Shown one piece after another: positions 1 through 8,634 of a stretch of DNA of 55,405 nt. How positions within the stretch are numbered: the first letter of the stretch is position 1; every line of letters begins with the position of its first letter. The stretch covers positions 1 to 55,405 of the forward strand of contig NZ_VCQV01000037.1 in NCBI RefSeq assembly GCF_007845645.1, in the 5' to 3' direction. Position numbers and translations under genes: made by a program. Under the pieces are notes generated by a model. It saw only the letters and a program-made list of their open reading frames with translations, was not told the DNA's origin and made no database searches. This DNA comes from Leekyejoonella antrihumi. Lineage in GTDB: Bacteria; Actinomycetota; Actinomycetes; Actinomycetales; Dermatophilaceae.

Positions 1-72
1 ACCGGTCGACGTCGGCAGTAGCGGCTCGACTATTGCCCAGAACTCATCGGAAATCTGATCCTCACGCACCAT
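1..72 (-). mobile_element. IS5-family transposase, N-terminal fragment running off the window
   Basis: The minus strand from 72 down to 1 gives 24 uninterrupted residues that start MVREDQISDEFWAIVEPLLP. A DE(F/L)W..(I/V)EPLLP segment near the N-terminus is the usual opening of IS5-type DDE transposases. The reading frame is open at the window edge, so the rest of the transposase lies outside. No terminal inverted repeat could be recognised between 73 and 119, so the exact IS end is unknown. The family call rests on a short segment and is moderately certain. Confidence 0.6.
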
Positions 73-119
73 GCATCCCACGCTCTCAACGTCAGCGCCG
101 AATCTTTGGGAGACACGCT

Positions 120-665
120 CTAGCCGGTCCCGGACGCCTGACGCGCGCGATAGGCGGCTACATTCGCCCGGTTTCCGCAGCCTCCGTCGCAGTATCGCCG
201 GGACCGGTTCTTGGACAGGTCCACCATGACGTTGTCGCAGTCGTCCGCCGTGCACCACCGCAACCGGCCCAGCTCGCCCGCTCGCACCACGTCCACCATC
301 GCCATGGCCGCCTCGACCGCCATCCGGGTCGCCAGCGGTGCCTCTGCGGACGTCGCGTGCAGGTGATAGTCCCACTGGTCGTGGCGGACCAGCTGCGGCA
401 CCGCGCCCGCCTGGCGCAGCAGGTCGTTGACCAGCGTCACCGTCTCGTCCTCGGTCGCGCCCCACAGCGCCACCAGCCGGGACCGCACCCGCACGACCTC
501 TCGGCGCTCCTGCTCGTCGTGCCGCCGGCGGCCGGTCCAGCCCCACTCGTCGACAAAGGCATCCAGCCCCGCCGGATCGGCCAGGGGGTCCGGCTCGCCC
601 TTCTCCGTATTGACCAGCGCTGCGAGCGCCGCCAGTGCAACATCCGTGTCATGAGTGAAAAGCAT
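120..665 (-). CDS. CGNR zinc-finger (ABATE-type) transcription factor
   Basis: 181 residues. The C-terminal part holds the CGNR zinc finger: RLRWC, then DDC, NRSRRYC and CGNRANVAAYRAR, giving the Cys pairs of the treble-clef fold and the CGNR signature that gives the family its name. The N-terminal part (about residues 1-120) matches the helical ABATE region usual in these proteins. They are presumed DNA-binding regulators of stress or resistance functions. The ATG at 665 has a good ribosome site (GAGGT five bases upstream). The gene is divergent from an EamA exporter across 666-798, so regulation of that exporter is a natural inference, unproven here. Confidence 0.85.
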   Translation of the reverse strand: MLFTHDTDVALAALAALVNTEKGEPDPLADPAGLDAFVDEWGWTGRRRHDEQERREVVRVRSRLVALWGATEDETVTLVNDLLRQAGAVPQLVRHDQWDYHLHATSAEAPLATRMAVEAAMAMVDVVRAGELGRLRWCTADDCDNVMVDLSKNRSRRYCDGGCGNRANVAAYRARQASGTG

Positions 666-798
666 CTTGACCTCTGTCTTGGTTTTCTTCTATCATCGTG
701 CCAGAAAGAGTCGTAGGTATATTTTGCCACTTACAAACCTTCTCCTCCTGTCCCACCCGACCGCACTCGTTCCACGAGCTCAAAGATATGAGGTGATT
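666..798. promoter_or_regulatory. Divergent promoter region between the CGNR regulator and EamA exporter
   Basis: This 133-base gap separates two genes that point away from each other. It is visibly richer in A+T than its neighbours (stretches such as ttttcttctatcat and tatattttgcc), as expected of promoters in a high-GC genome. No clear inverted repeat was found, so the operator cannot be placed. Confidence 0.4.
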
Positions 799-1755
799 GT
801 GACCGCACAGCTGGCCCGCACCGCCGCCACCGCACCCCGCAAGGCCCCCTCCAGCGCCGCACCGATCGGCATCGCACTGGCCTCCGCCGCGGCCTTCAGC
901 ACCTCCGGGCCGTTCGCCAAGTCGCTGCTGAACACCGGGTGGTCGCCCGCTGCGGCAGTCACCGCCCGGATCGCGCTGGCCGCGCTCGTCCTGGCCATAC
1001 CGACCGCCCGAGCCCTGCGCGGCCGCTGGCACCTGCTGCGCAGCCGCCTGCCGATCATCGCGATCTACGGGCTCACCGGCGTCGCAGGCTGCCAGCTGGC
1101 CTACTTCAACGCCATCGAGCACCTGTCGGTCGGCGTCGCGCTGCTGCTGGAATACCTGTCACCCGTGCTGCTCATCGGACTCTTCTGGGTGCGCCACCGC
1201 CGCTCGCCCGGCCGGCTCACCCTCGCCGGGGCGGCCCTGTGCATCGGCGGCCTGGTGCTGGTGCTCGACGTCTTCAACGGCGTGCACATCTCCCTCGTGG
1301 GCGTCGCCTGGGGCCTCGGCGCGGCAGTCTGCTCGGCGGCCTACTTCCTGCTCTCCAGCCGCGCCGACGAGGACTTTCCGCCCATCGCGCTGGCGGGCAC
1401 CGGAATGGTGGTCGGCGCGCTCTTCCTGGTCGCGCTCGGCGCGGTCGGCGTCACCCCGATGCACGCCACGACCTCGGACGTCGTCTTCGCCGGCCGCCAG
1501 GTGTCGTTCCTGCTGCCGCTGCTGGGCATCTCGGTCCTCGCGGCCGCCTTCGCCTATGCGGCAGGGGTCGTGAGCGCCCGTCTGCTCGGCGCGCGGGTGG
1601 CCTCCTTCGTGGCCCTTGCCGAGGTGCTCTTCGCGGTGCTTTTCGCCTGGCTGCTGCTGGGTCAGCTGCCGCTGCCGGTCCAGCTCGCCGGTGGCGCCCT
1701 GATCGTCGTCGGAGTTGTGCTGGTCCGCAGCGCCGAGGTGCAACTGGCAGACTGA
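799..1755 (+). CDS. EamA/RhaT-type drug/metabolite exporter (DMT superfamily)
   Basis: Starting from the GTG at 799 gives 318 residues, the usual length for a 10-helix EamA protein with two five-helix repeats. Hydrophobic segments recur throughout, and each half has the family pattern, for example [19 protein letters not shown] in the first half and [20 protein letters not shown] in the second. The frame is open back to 655, but that extension would overlap the divergent CGNR gene, is not hydrophobic in the right way and lacks a ribosome site; GAGGTG lies just before the GTG. The substrate is unknown; relatives export amino acids or drugs. The stop at 1755 is four bases before the nuoD start, so the two genes are probably co-transcribed. 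Confidence 0.8.
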   Translation: MTAQLARTAATAPRKAPSSAAPIGIALASAAAFSTSGPFAKSLLNTGWSPAAAVTARIALAALVLAIPTARALRGRWHLLRSRLPIIAIYGLTGVAGCQLAYFNAIEHLSVGVALLLEYLSPVLLIGLFWVRHRRSPGRLTLAGAALCIGGLVLVLDVFNGVHISLVGVAWGLGAAVCSAAYFLLSSRADEDFPPIALAGTGMVVGALFLVALGAVGVTPMHATTSDVVFAGRQVSFLLPLLGISVLAAAFAYAAGVVSARLLGARVASFVALAEVLFAVLFAWLLLGQLPLPVQLAGGALIVVGVVLVRSAEVQLAD

Positions 1756-1759
1756 GGCC

Positions 1760-2920
1760 ATGGCACGTCGCGAGCTCACCGTCGGTGTCGGCGCCGGGGA
1801 TCTCGCCACCGCCGACATGGTCCTCAACATCGGGCCGCAGCACCCCGCAACCCATGGCGTGCTGCGCCTGCGGGTCACCTTGGACGGCGAACGCATCATG
1901 GCCGCCGACCCGATCGTCGGCTACATGCACCGCGGTGCGGAGAAGCTCTTCGAGGTGCGCGACTACCGGCAGATCCTGGTGCTGGCCAACCGGCACGACT
2001 GGCTGTCCGCGTTCAGCAACGAGATCGGCCTGGCCCTGGCTGTCGAGCGGATGCTCGGGATGGATGTGCCGGAGCGCGCCACCTGGGCACGCACGCTCCT
2101 GACCGAGCTGAACAGGGTGCTCAACCACCTGATGTTCCTTGGCTCCTACCCTCTGGAGCTTGGTGCGATCACGCCGATCTTCTATGCCTTCCGCGAACGC
2201 GAGGAGCTCCAGGCGGTCATGGAGGAGATCTCCGGCGGGCGGATGCACTACATGTTCAACCGCGTCGGCGGGTTGCGCGAGGACATCCCGGCCGGCTGGC
2301 TGGTCCGAGTGACGGCGGCCATCGACGCCGTGCGCCGCCGGATGCCCGACCTGGAGAGCCTGCTGGTCGGCAACGAGATCGTGCACGCGCGCACCCGTGG
2401 TGTCGGCGTACTGACCCCCGAGGTCATCCATGCCTACGGCGTGTCCGGCCCGATCGCCAGGGCGTCCGGCGTCGACGTCGATCTACGCCGCGACCAGCCC
2501 TACCTGGCGTATGCGGAGCTGTTCGCGCCCGGCGGCGCGGGTCGGGTCGTCACCCGCACCGAGGGCGACTGCCTGGCACGGCTCGAGGTCCTGCTCGAGC
2601 AGGTGCAGGTCAGCCTCGACCTTGCCCAGGCCTGCGTCGAACGGCTATCGGCGATGCCGGGCGGGCCGATCAACGTCAAGCTGCCCAAGGTGGTCAAGGT
2701 GCCCGAGGGCGACGACTACGTCGCCACCGAGAACCCGCTGGGACTGAACGGCTACTACCTGGTCTCCCGTGGGGAGAAGACCCCCTGGCGGCTCAAGCTG
2801 CGGTCGGCGTCCTTCAACAACGTCGCCGTGCTCGCCGAGGTCCTGCCCGGAACCCTGCTCGCCGACATGGTCGCGATCCTCGGATCGATGTTCTTCGTCG
2901 TCGGCGACATCGACAAATAG
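1760..2920 (+). CDS. nuoD: NuoD-like NADH-quinone oxidoreductase 49-kDa subunit, orphan copy
   Basis: 386 residues from the ATG at 1760. It has complex I subunit D (49-kDa) signatures: [15 protein letters not shown] near residue 25, [14 protein letters not shown]-type [34 protein letters not shown], and the C-terminal [30 protein letters not shown] block. In complex I this subunit helps form the quinone-binding pocket with NuoB. No other nuo gene is present: the gene stands alone behind an EamA exporter. The end (VVGDIDK) departs from the usual DPVxGEVDR. A second, non-canonical copy beside a complete nuo operon elsewhere is the likeliest explanation. Its real partner is unknown. Confidence 0.88.
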   Translation: MARRELTVGVGAGDLATADMVLNIGPQHPATHGVLRLRVTLDGERIMAADPIVGYMHRGAEKLFEVRDYRQILVLANRHDWLSAFSNEIGLALAVERMLGMDVPERATWARTLLTELNRVLNHLMFLGSYPLELGAITPIFYAFREREELQAVMEEISGGRMHYMFNRVGGLREDIPAGWLVRVTAAIDAVRRRMPDLESLLVGNEIVHARTRGVGVLTPEVIHAYGVSGPIARASGVDVDLRRDQPYLAYAELFAPGGAGRVVTRTEGDCLARLEVLLEQVQVSLDLAQACVERLSAMPGGPINVKLPKVVKVPEGDDYVATENPLGLNGYYLVSRGEKTPWRLKLRSASFNNVAVLAEVLPGTLLADMVAILGSMFFVVGDIDK

Positions 2921-2922
2921 GC

Positions 2923-2943
2923 CGGCACCAGTGCCTGGTGTCG
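2923..2943 (+). terminator. Hairpin after nuoD
   Basis: A nine-base stem (cggcaccag / ctggtgtcg, one mismatch) with a three-base loop starts two bases after the nuoD stop. There is no T tract, so it is a weak candidate terminator or a 3' end stabiliser. Confidence 0.35.
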
Positions 2944-3075
2944 AGATGCAGGAAAGGGCATGTCACTGAAGCCTGCCCGGAGATTGTCGACGCAAGCGCG
3001 CACCTCATGTCGATCGCCACGACCCCTCAGCTCAAGTGACCCGCTCTCACCAGCGGGTGGCACAACGCTGGTCTG

Positions 3076-3261
3076 GTGGACTTCTCGCTGAGCATCAGGT
3101 ACCCGCTGTGGCGCAATCCGGCCGACCGGGCCGACCCGGTATACCTTGCCGAGCTCGACGAGGAGAAGCGGTCGGCGATCGAGACGGTGCCACCGCGGCC
3201 GCGGTGGCTGATCGACCAGGTGCAACGCATGCGGTATCCGCAGCCGTGGGAGGCGGGTTGA
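3076..3261 (+). CDS. Small hypothetical protein, possible gene remnant
   Basis: A 61-residue frame from the GTG at 3076 with a natural-looking composition: MDFSLSIRYPLWRNPADRAD at the start and a C-terminal part RWLIDQVQRMRYPQPWEAG. I do not recognise the family. The same frame upstream (about 2940-3039) is open and ends with SAHLMSIATTPQLK before a TGA, so this may be the tail of a larger decayed gene rather than a short intact one. There is no strong ribosome site. The gap between 2921 and 3376 holds nothing else that I can support. Confidence 0.35.
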   Translation: MDFSLSIRYPLWRNPADRADPVYLAELDEEKRSAIETVPPRPRWLIDQVQRMRYPQPWEAG

Positions 3262-3376
3262 CCCGGTTCGGGGGCTGACGATGTGGACGAGGTGGCGCAG
3301 ATGGTGCCAGAATCGAACAGGGTCCAACCGTGGCTTGACCTGCCGTGAGGGCCTGCCTCTCGAAGGGCGGTCACCG

Positions 3377-3688
3377 ATGAGCAACCGGTTTGATAGCTAC
3401 ACGGCGTACAGCATCGGCTGCGCAGGGGTGTGGGGCGCGATCCTCGCCCTCGGACGCCGTCGGTTGGATGCTCCGACGTGGCGGGTTCTCAGGCTTGTAT
3501 GCGGCGGGTGGTGGATCGGATGGACGTCGGCCACCATTGCGCGCAGTGGCTATCCACCGGCGAAGCCACTCACGCCCACGGGTGCCAGGAGGCTCCGCAA
3601 CGTGTCGATCGTGCTCGTCGCGCTCGGCCTCGCCAATGTCGCTCGGATGATGGTGACTGGCAAGCGATTGCCCACAGACTCCGCCTGA
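3377..3688 (+). CDS. Small membrane protein of unknown function
   Basis: 103 residues from the ATG at 3377 (MSNRFDSYTAYSIGCAGVWG). Three hydrophobic stretches can be seen: about 9-25 (AYSIGCAGVWGAILALG), about 36-52 (VLRLVCGGWWIGWTSATIA) and about 74-90 (VSIVLVALGLANVARMM). This suggests a three-pass membrane protein. No conserved motif was recognised. An in-frame extension upstream to 3281 looks like low-quality Arg/Trp-rich sequence and is left out. It stands alone, after the small remnant at 3076-3261 and before a regulatory gene whose start has been cut back. Confidence 0.6.
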   Translation: MSNRFDSYTAYSIGCAGVWGAILALGRRRLDAPTWRVLRLVCGGWWIGWTSATIARSGYPPAKPLTPTGARRLRNVSIVLVALGLANVARMMVTGKRLPTDSA

Positions 3689-3879
3689 CCGCCGAGTGCT
3701 GTGATCACCCGGACCCGGGATGGCAGTCGGCGAGGCCCGCGCCGTAACGGCACTCTGGTCCAGCCCATCGTCGCGAGCGTTCCGCACAGCACGCCGGCCG
3801 ACGTGCTCGAGGATCGGCCACCCGACCGGAGATCGCCTCACCCGTCTAGGCGAGGCTGCCCCCGTAACGGGTTCCACCT

Positions 3880-3905
3880 GCGGGGTGCGTAACTGCCCGA
3901 TGCGG
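3880..3905 (+). repeat. Direct repeat copy 1 (26 bp), at the damaged start of the ArsR gene
   Basis: Twenty-six bases beginning gcggggtgcg and containing aactgcccgatg recur at 5637-5662 in the same orientation with two mismatches. This copy sits exactly where the usual N-terminus of the ArsR protein stops matching. Together the copies bracket the decayed stretch 3.9-5.6 kb. Confidence 0.6.
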
Positions 3906-3931
3906 CTCTAGCCGACCCAGGGCGCCGGGTC

Positions 3932-4234
3932 ATGGTGGAGCGGCTCACTCAGGGGCCGACCTCAGTGACCGAACTCGCCAAGCCACTCTCCATCTCGCTC
4001 GTCGCCGTTGTGCAGCACGCTCACGTACTCGAAACCAGCGGCCTCGTCCGGACCAAGAAGGTGGGCCGCGTGCGAATCTGCAGCATCGACACGGCTGCTC
4101 TTCGATCGCTCGAGTCGTGGATCACCGACCGAAGGACCCTGGCAGAACGGCACCTCGACCGCCTCGGCCAGTACTTGGAAGACACCGCCTACGTGCAGCA
4201 CCCCAACCCACGTACTCCCAAGGAGCGACCATGA
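3932..4234 (+). CDS. ArsR-family transcriptional regulator, 5' end probably lost
   Basis: 100 residues of a winged-helix ArsR/SmtB protein: VTELAKPLSISLVAVVQHAH is the recognition helix region, followed by the wing GLVRTKKVGRVRICSID. No metal-binding cysteines are seen; this is the subgroup that pairs with SRPBCC/AHSA1 proteins, and indeed the stop overlaps the start of such a gene (ATGA at 4231). Family members begin with about ten further residues ending (A)LADPxRR. Those codons are present upstream in frame (AALADPGRRV, 3902-3931), but no start codon precedes them before a stop at 3890. The ATG at 3932 would thus make a protein lacking helix 1 of the wing domain. It is possibly non-functional. 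Confidence 0.7.
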   Translation: MVERLTQGPTSVTELAKPLSISLVAVVQHAHVLETSGLVRTKKVGRVRICSIDTAALRSLESWITDRRTLAERHLDRLGQYLEDTAYVQHPNPRTPKERP

Positions 4235-4550
4235 CCGCGCATTCCGTCATCCACGACACCTTCACGGTCGAGCGAACCTACCCGGCGAGTCCCTCACGGG
4301 TTTCCGCTGCCTTCGCCTCGCTTGTAGTCAAGACCAGTCTACGACCTCGTCCCCGTCGAACGAATCGTGTACAGCTATGAGATGTACGCCAACGATGTCC
4401 GCATCTCGGTATCGGTGGCCACCATCGAGTTCGCCCGAAGTGGCGCCGGCACAGTGCTTAGATGCACCGAACAGGGCGCATTCCTCGATGGGATCGATGG
4501 CCCGAAGGCGCCCAGGCTGCGCGAGGATGGCACGGCCAGGACTGCCGAGG
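4231..4550 (+). pseudogene. SRPBCC/AHSA1-domain protein, broken by deletion and frameshift
   Basis: The frame from 4231 starts as a normal AHSA1-like protein (HDTFTVERTYPASPSRVSAAF, with the family VF.AF pattern), then from about 4333 the match moves to the +1-shifted frame, where [16 protein letters not shown] and [15 protein letters not shown] and [12 protein letters not shown] continue the family. Roughly 35 residues between the two parts are missing, and the tail after DGTA is scrambled. So the gene has an internal deletion with a frameshift and a damaged 3' end. Intact relatives bind lipid-like or aromatic ligands in a helix-grip fold and are co-transcribed with their ArsR repressor, as here. 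Confidence 0.75.
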
Positions 4551-4659
4551 CGCCGGTGCAGGACCGGCCACATGCGAGTACTCCGAGGGCTGCGTCCCGA
4601 GACCTGCCATCGCAACCGCTTTCGCACCTGGCAGTTTCGCTCTGCGGCTTGAACCGGTC

Positions 4660-5178
4660 TTACCTCAGACCGAGTCGGGTCTTGCCGTCGAGCAGTTCCC
4701 GGGCGATCTCCAGGTGACCGGAGTGGGCAGCCGTCTCCTCGATGAGATGCAGGACGATCTCGCGGACGCTCATCGGTTGATCCCCGGCCGCGGTGCCGTG
4801 CCGTCCACGTGGCGCCGCATCGAGCGCGGTGACGGCGAGCATCTGGTCAGTCTGCCGGGCCTGGTCCCGGTAATAGGTCAGCACCTTCGACGAGGCCCAA
4901 TCAATGACGAACGGCGCATCCGGGTCGTACGGTTCATCGCCGAAATCCTCATCGAACGGATGACCCGGATCGTCTGCGAGGATCACGTCGCACGTCCAAT
5001 GCCGCTCGGCACCGCCGAGGTGCGTCACGAGTCCCGCCGGCGTCCAACCCGACGGCACCACCGAGGTGTGCCAGTCCTCCTCGGACAAACCGTCCACGAT
5101 CGAGCGCACCGAGGCGCGCTGATACTCCAGCGCCGCGAGGAGCGCCGGGCGATCTGCCTCGTCAAAACCTGGGACCAT
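4660..5178 (-). CDS. DinB/DUF664 family protein (putative metal-dependent thiol transferase)
   Basis: 172 residues from the ATG at 5178 ([20 protein letters not shown]); an upstream in-frame start at 5265 adds a Cys/Arg-rich stretch that is not family-like. The four-helix DinB pattern is visible: [20 protein letters not shown], then [19 protein letters not shown] with a conserved His, and [20 protein letters not shown] near the C-terminus, where the two further His of the metal triad lie. Members of this group in actinobacteria are mycothiol- or bacillithiol-dependent S-transferases, though most are untested. It stands alone between decayed genes. Confidence 0.85.
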   Translation of the reverse strand: MVPGFDEADRPALLAALEYQRASVRSIVDGLSEEDWHTSVVPSGWTPAGLVTHLGGAERHWTCDVILADDPGHPFDEDFGDEPYDPDAPFVIDWASSKVLTYYRDQARQTDQMLAVTALDAAPRGRHGTAAGDQPMSVREIVLHLIEETAAHSGHLEIARELLDGKTRLGLR

Positions 5179-5445
5179 TACAGAATTCTGACAGCGCCTG
5201 GACGGCAGTCGCAACCCGCAGCAGCACTCTCGTAAAACAGTTGCTGGCCAGCCCGCCGAGGGCAATCGCCAATCTCCGCCTAATGATCGATCAACGGTCG
5301 GCCGGGTCTCTCGACCTGGGTGCGGTCCGCGTCGCGAGGACCTATGACCGTCGGGTGTTCAACATGGGTCAGCGCACCGCGGTCGAGGGCGCGTTTAGGT
5401 TGGTATCGCGGTCCGCTCGTCATCGCACCCGTCACAAGTGAGGCG

Positions 5446-5580
5446 CCCGCGCGGTGGGTCGACGGCTCACCGCGCTGCTCCTTCTGTGGGCAGCCAGAAA
5501 GCGAGACGGTGAAACTCATCGCTGGCCCCGGTGTGCACAGCTGCGTCGACTGCGTCAGATCATGCATCCCAGATCATCGA
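5446..5580 (+). pseudogene. ClpX-type C4 zinc-finger remnant
   Basis: One frame gives RCSFCGQPESETVKLIAGPG followed by VHSCVDCVRSC. This is the C-x2-C...C-x2-C zinc finger of ClpX N-termini, which in other proteins recruits adaptors or dimerises. No start codon with a ribosome site precedes it and the residues after it (from about 5580) are not protein-like, so it is probably all that remains of a small zinc-finger protein. The wider gap 5179-5746 holds only this and the direct repeat at 5637. Confidence 0.5.
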
Positions 5581-5636
5581 GGAGGAACACCTACCTCGAC
5601 GTTCATGAAGCGGGCGTCCCGCACGACGATCCACCC

Positions 5637-5662
5637 GCGGGGTGCGGAACTGCCCGATGGGG
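5637..5662 (+). repeat. Direct repeat copy 2 (26 bp)
   Basis: The partner of 3880-3905: same orientation, 24 of 26 bases identical. It lies between the ClpX-finger remnant and the 3' end of the DUF3180 gene, at the border between decayed sequence and the conserved folate block. Confidence 0.6.
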
Positions 5663-5746
5663 CACCTTGCGCACGAACAGCCGTCGAGGAGCCTTCGCCG
5701 CGCGCCGGGTCCAAACTGTGCCCGCATCACCGCCTCCCGACGACGG

Positions 5747-6262
5747 TCAGGCTCCGAGCGCTCCCCCACCGCCCGATCCACGGCGACGACGACGCTCCTG
5801 GTCGTCATCATCGGGGATCCGGCACCAGGACTGCACCACGAAACCCGCGGCGACGAGTCCGAGAGCGCCGGCCGCGAGCAGCACCGCCATCCAGAACGCG
5901 TCCTGCACCGACGGGACGTCCAACGATCGAGCGTCAACCGCAGCATGCGCGACATACCACGCGGCGACTGCGGATCCACCCAGCGCGCAGGCCTGCCCGG
6001 CCACCAGCGTTCGACGCGCCCGCATCGGGGTCGGCATCCTGGTCGACTGTCCCTGGAGGTACCGGCGGATGTCCCATCCGCCGACCAGCACCAACGCGAT
6101 CATCAGGACGAGCACGCCGAGAGCGAACCACGAGTTGTTCGGCATCGCGTGACCCCGGGTGCTCCACAGCCGCAGCGCGGCATACGCGACCACAAATACC
6201 AGTCCCCCGCACCCGGCGGCGTGCTTCCACGTGACGCCGTTCTCGATCACAGCGGCCACCAC
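5747..6262 (-). CDS. DUF3180 family membrane protein
   Basis: 171 residues with four hydrophobic segments: about 15-30 (AAGCGGLVFVVAYAALRLW), about 45-61 (WFALGVLVLMIALVLVGGW), about 88-104 (LVAGQACALGGSAVAAWYV) and about 123-143 (AFWMAVLLAAGALGLVAAGF). Gene position directly after folK is a hallmark of DUF3180 proteins in actinobacteria. The GTG start overlaps the folBK stop by 16 bases, so translation is probably coupled. The C-terminus is a hydrophilic Arg/Gly tail. Function is unknown. The conserved neighbourhood normally continues downstream (for example to panC), but here it is cut off by the decayed accessory segment. Confidence 0.8.
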   Translation of the reverse strand: MVAAVIENGVTWKHAAGCGGLVFVVAYAALRLWSTRGHAMPNNSWFALGVLVLMIALVLVGGWDIRRYLQGQSTRMPTPMRARRTLVAGQACALGGSAVAAWYVAHAAVDARSLDVPSVQDAFWMAVLLAAGALGLVAAGFVVQSWCRIPDDDDQERRRRRGSGGGGALGA

Positions 6263-7176
6263 GGCGGTCCGCTGCGCACGCCGGAGACATCGACCGCGCC
6301 CAGGATCTGCAGCACGGGTCGGGCGGTGTCGCCGCAGCGCAACGCCGCGGCCGGATCCACCTGCGACCAGGGCACCAGCACGAATCCGCGGACAGCCGCG
6401 CGCGGGTGTGGGAGCGTCAGGTCGTTCGTGGCACAGATCAGGTCCGAACCATTGTCAGGGTCGCCTACCTGGATCAGGTCGAGGTCGAGCGTCCTTGCAC
6501 CCCATCGCACTTCCCGTATGCGGTGGTGCCAGGACTCGATCCGGTGCAGCTCACCGAGCAGGTGCAGCGGTGCGAGGCGGCTGCGCGCGATCACGACCGC
6601 GTTGAGGTAGTCCGGCTGGTCCGGGCCGCCGACCGGGTCGGTCTCGACCAGCGGCGACACTGCGACCACCTGAATGCCTGGGGTCCGATCGAGTGCGCGG
6701 ACCGCGGCACTCAGCGTGGCTTCCCGGTCGCCCAGGTTTGCTCCGCAGGCGATCACGACCTGGCGGTCCTGCTCACGCCTGATGCGGACGGCCGGTCCGC
6801 CGAGCTGTCCGTCGTGGAAGACAACGCCCGCCGGCGCCTGCGGCTTGTGGATCGTGACCTCGACGGCTTCGACGGCCACGCGGGTCAGGGCCGTGTCGGC
6901 GATCCGCTGGGCCAGCGTCTCGATCAGGTCGACCGTCGGCCCGCGCAGGATGGCCTCGGCCTCCTGCGCGATCTCGGCGTAGCTCACGGTGTGTGCGAGG
7001 TCGTCGCTGTGGCCCGCGCGGCTCAGGTCGCACTCGAGCACGATGTCGGCGATGAATCGCTGCGGAGAGGTCTTTTCCTGCGGCAGCACCCCGTGGCAGG
7101 ACGTGACAGTGATCCCGTTGAGGATGATGCGATCAGCCGCCATGCCGGCGGCACCGAGCTGCGGTCGTTCAGCCAC
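6247..7176 (-). CDS. folBK: Bifunctional dihydroneopterin aldolase / HPPK (FolB-FolK fusion)
   Basis: 309 residues from the GTG at 7176; an ATG at 7143 (MAADRIILNGITV) is an alternative. Residues 12-130 are FolB: GITVTSCHGVLPQEKTSPQR, then VSYAEIAQ and VEVTIHKPQAPAG. Residues 145-300 are FolK: VIACGANLGDREATL, NAVVIARS, WGARTLDLDL and LPHPRAAVRGFVLVPW, the ATP- and pterin-binding motifs. The protein therefore converts dihydroneopterin to hydroxymethyl-dihydropterin and then to its diphosphate, two consecutive folate steps. The GTG at 7176 has GAGGAG upstream and overlaps the folP stop by eight bases. The same fusion occurs in other actinobacteria. Confidence 0.92.
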   Translation of the reverse strand: MAERPQLGAAGMAADRIILNGITVTSCHGVLPQEKTSPQRFIADIVLECDLSRAGHSDDLAHTVSYAEIAQEAEAILRGPTVDLIETLAQRIADTALTRVAVEAVEVTIHKPQAPAGVVFHDGQLGGPAVRIRREQDRQVVIACGANLGDREATLSAAVRALDRTPGIQVVAVSPLVETDPVGGPDQPDYLNAVVIARSRLAPLHLLGELHRIESWHHRIREVRWGARTLDLDLIQVGDPDNGSDLICATNDLTLPHPRAAVRGFVLVPWSQVDPAAALRCGDTARPVLQILGAVDVSGVRSGPPWWPL

Positions 7177-8050
7177 TGTCACCACACTCCTCGATGGCGG
7201 CGACGACGTCCAGGGCGGCAATGGTCGAGCGCACGTCGTGGACCCTCACGCCCCAGACTCCCGCCTGGGCGAGGACGACGCTCACGGCCGCGGTGGCCAG
7301 GTCTCGCTCCGCTGCGGGCACCGGTTCCTCTCCGCGTTGTGCGATGCGAGCCAGGAAGGACTTGCGCGATGCGCCCACCAGCACCGGCTGGCGCAGCCGC
7401 TCCAACGCGTCGAGATGATGCAACAGGGTCCAGTTCTGTGCCGCGGTCTTGGCAAAGCCGAGTCCGGGGTCGAGCACCAGGCGGTCGGCCCGGATCCCGG
7501 CGCCCAGCAGGTCCTGCGCACGCTGCTCCAGCTCACGGCATACGTCTGCCACGACGTCGTTATAGACGGCGCGGGACTGCATGTCGTGGCTGTGGCCGCG
7601 CCAGTGCATCGCGACGAATATCGCCTCGGAGCGCGCAACGGTCTGCGCCATCTTGCCGTCCGCCAGTCCACCACTGACGTCGTTGACGACGCACGCACCG
7701 GCGTCGAGCGCGGCTGCCGCGACACCGGATCGCATGGTATCGATGGAGACCGCCGCCCCTTCGTCCGCCAGCGCGCGCACCACGGGGATCACCCGGTCGA
7801 GCTCCTCCTGCGGGCTCGGCCGGTCCGCGCCCGGCCTGGTCGACTCGCCGCCGATGTCGAGGATGTCCGCGCCCTGCTCCAGCAGCTCGATGCCGTGGGT
7901 GATCGCCGCCCCGGGCTCCAGCCACCGTCCGCCGTCGGAGAATGAGTCCGGCGTGACGTTGACGACCCCCATGACCAGCGGTCGTCGCTCAGGACGGACG
8001 GGCAGCGGCCGGGGGCGCGTCCCGCTCGCGGGGGCCTTCACCGACGTCAC
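7169..8050 (-). CDS. folP: Dihydropteroate synthase
   Basis: 293 residues from the GTG at 8050, which overlaps the folE stop (GTGA). It condenses p-aminobenzoate with hydroxymethyl-dihydropterin diphosphate, the sulfonamide target step. Signatures: [14 protein letters not shown] near residue 27, [36 protein letters not shown] and [13 protein letters not shown], all usual for an active FolP. The longer open frame back to 8176 lies inside folE and is rejected. It follows folE and precedes folBK with overlaps, a tight folate operon. Confidence 0.95.
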   Translation of the reverse strand: MTSVKAPASGTRPRPLPVRPERRPLVMGVVNVTPDSFSDGGRWLEPGAAITHGIELLEQGADILDIGGESTRPGADRPSPQEELDRVIPVVRALADEGAAVSIDTMRSGVAAAALDAGACVVNDVSGGLADGKMAQTVARSEAIFVAMHWRGHSHDMQSRAVYNDVVADVCRELEQRAQDLLGAGIRADRLVLDPGLGFAKTAAQNWTLLHHLDALERLRQPVLVGASRKSFLARIAQRGEEPVPAAERDLATAAVSVVLAQAGVWGVRVHDVRSTIAALDVVAAIEECGDSG

Positions 8051-8634
8051 CGTCGGCTGTCGCTCAGCAGCAGGCTCATGGCCTCGGCTCGGGTCGCCGG
8101 GTTGCGCAGCTGTCCGCGCACGGCCGAGGTGATGGTGTGGGCGCCCGGCTTGCGGACCCCACGCATCGACATGCACAGGTGCTCGCAGTCGACCACGACG
8201 ATGACCCCCAGAGCGCCGAGGTGCTCGACGAGCGCATCGGCGATCTGGGTGGTCAGCCGCTCCTGGACCTGCGGCCGCTTCGCGAAGACCTCGACGAGCC
8301 GGGCGATCTTGGACAGTCCGGTGACTCGCCCGTCCCGGTCCGGGATGTAGCCGACGTGCGCGACCCCGTGGAACGGCACGAGGTGGTGCTCGCAGGTGCT
8401 GTAGACCTCGATGTCCTTGACGATGATCAGCTCGTCATGGTCGACGTCGAAGGTGCGGTTCAGCGCCTCCGATGGGTGCTGCCACATCCCGGCGAACGAC
8501 TCGGCATACGCGCGCGCCACCCGTCCGGGGGTGTCCTTCAGTCCCTCGCGGTCGGGGTCCTCCCCCAGCGCAATGAGCAGCTCACGCACCGCCGCGGCGG
8601 CACGGGTGAGGTCAACCCCGCTCGGGTTCGTCAT
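8047..8634 (-). CDS. folE: GTP cyclohydrolase I
   Basis: 195 residues, the normal length. It opens the guanine ring of GTP to give dihydroneopterin triphosphate, the first folate step. Zinc ligands are visible as [20 protein letters not shown] (Cys, His) and a second Cys in [13 protein letters not shown], followed by the C-terminal [10 protein letters not shown] signature. The ATG at 8634 lies 23 bases inside the end of ftsH, so the operon runs ftsH-folE-folP-folBK. Confidence 0.96.
   Translation of the reverse strand: MTNPSGVDLTRAAAAVRELLIALGEDPDREGLKDTPGRVARAYAESFAGMWQHPSEALNRTFDVDHDELIIVKDIEVYSTCEHHLVPFHGVAHVGYIPDRDGRVTGLSKIARLVEVFAKRPQVQERLTTQIADALVEHLGALGVIVVVDCEHLCMSMRGVRKPGAHTITSAVRGQLRNPATRAEAMSLLLSDSRR

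Noticed and set aside
655-798. Longer start for the EamA exporter
   Set aside because: It would overlap the divergent CGNR gene and use up the promoter region; the GTG at 799 gives the normal family length.
5320-6234. 304-codon plus-strand frame that includes the zinc finger
   Set aside because: Only the short finger part is family-like; the rest is Arg/Pro-rich and antisense to DUF3180.
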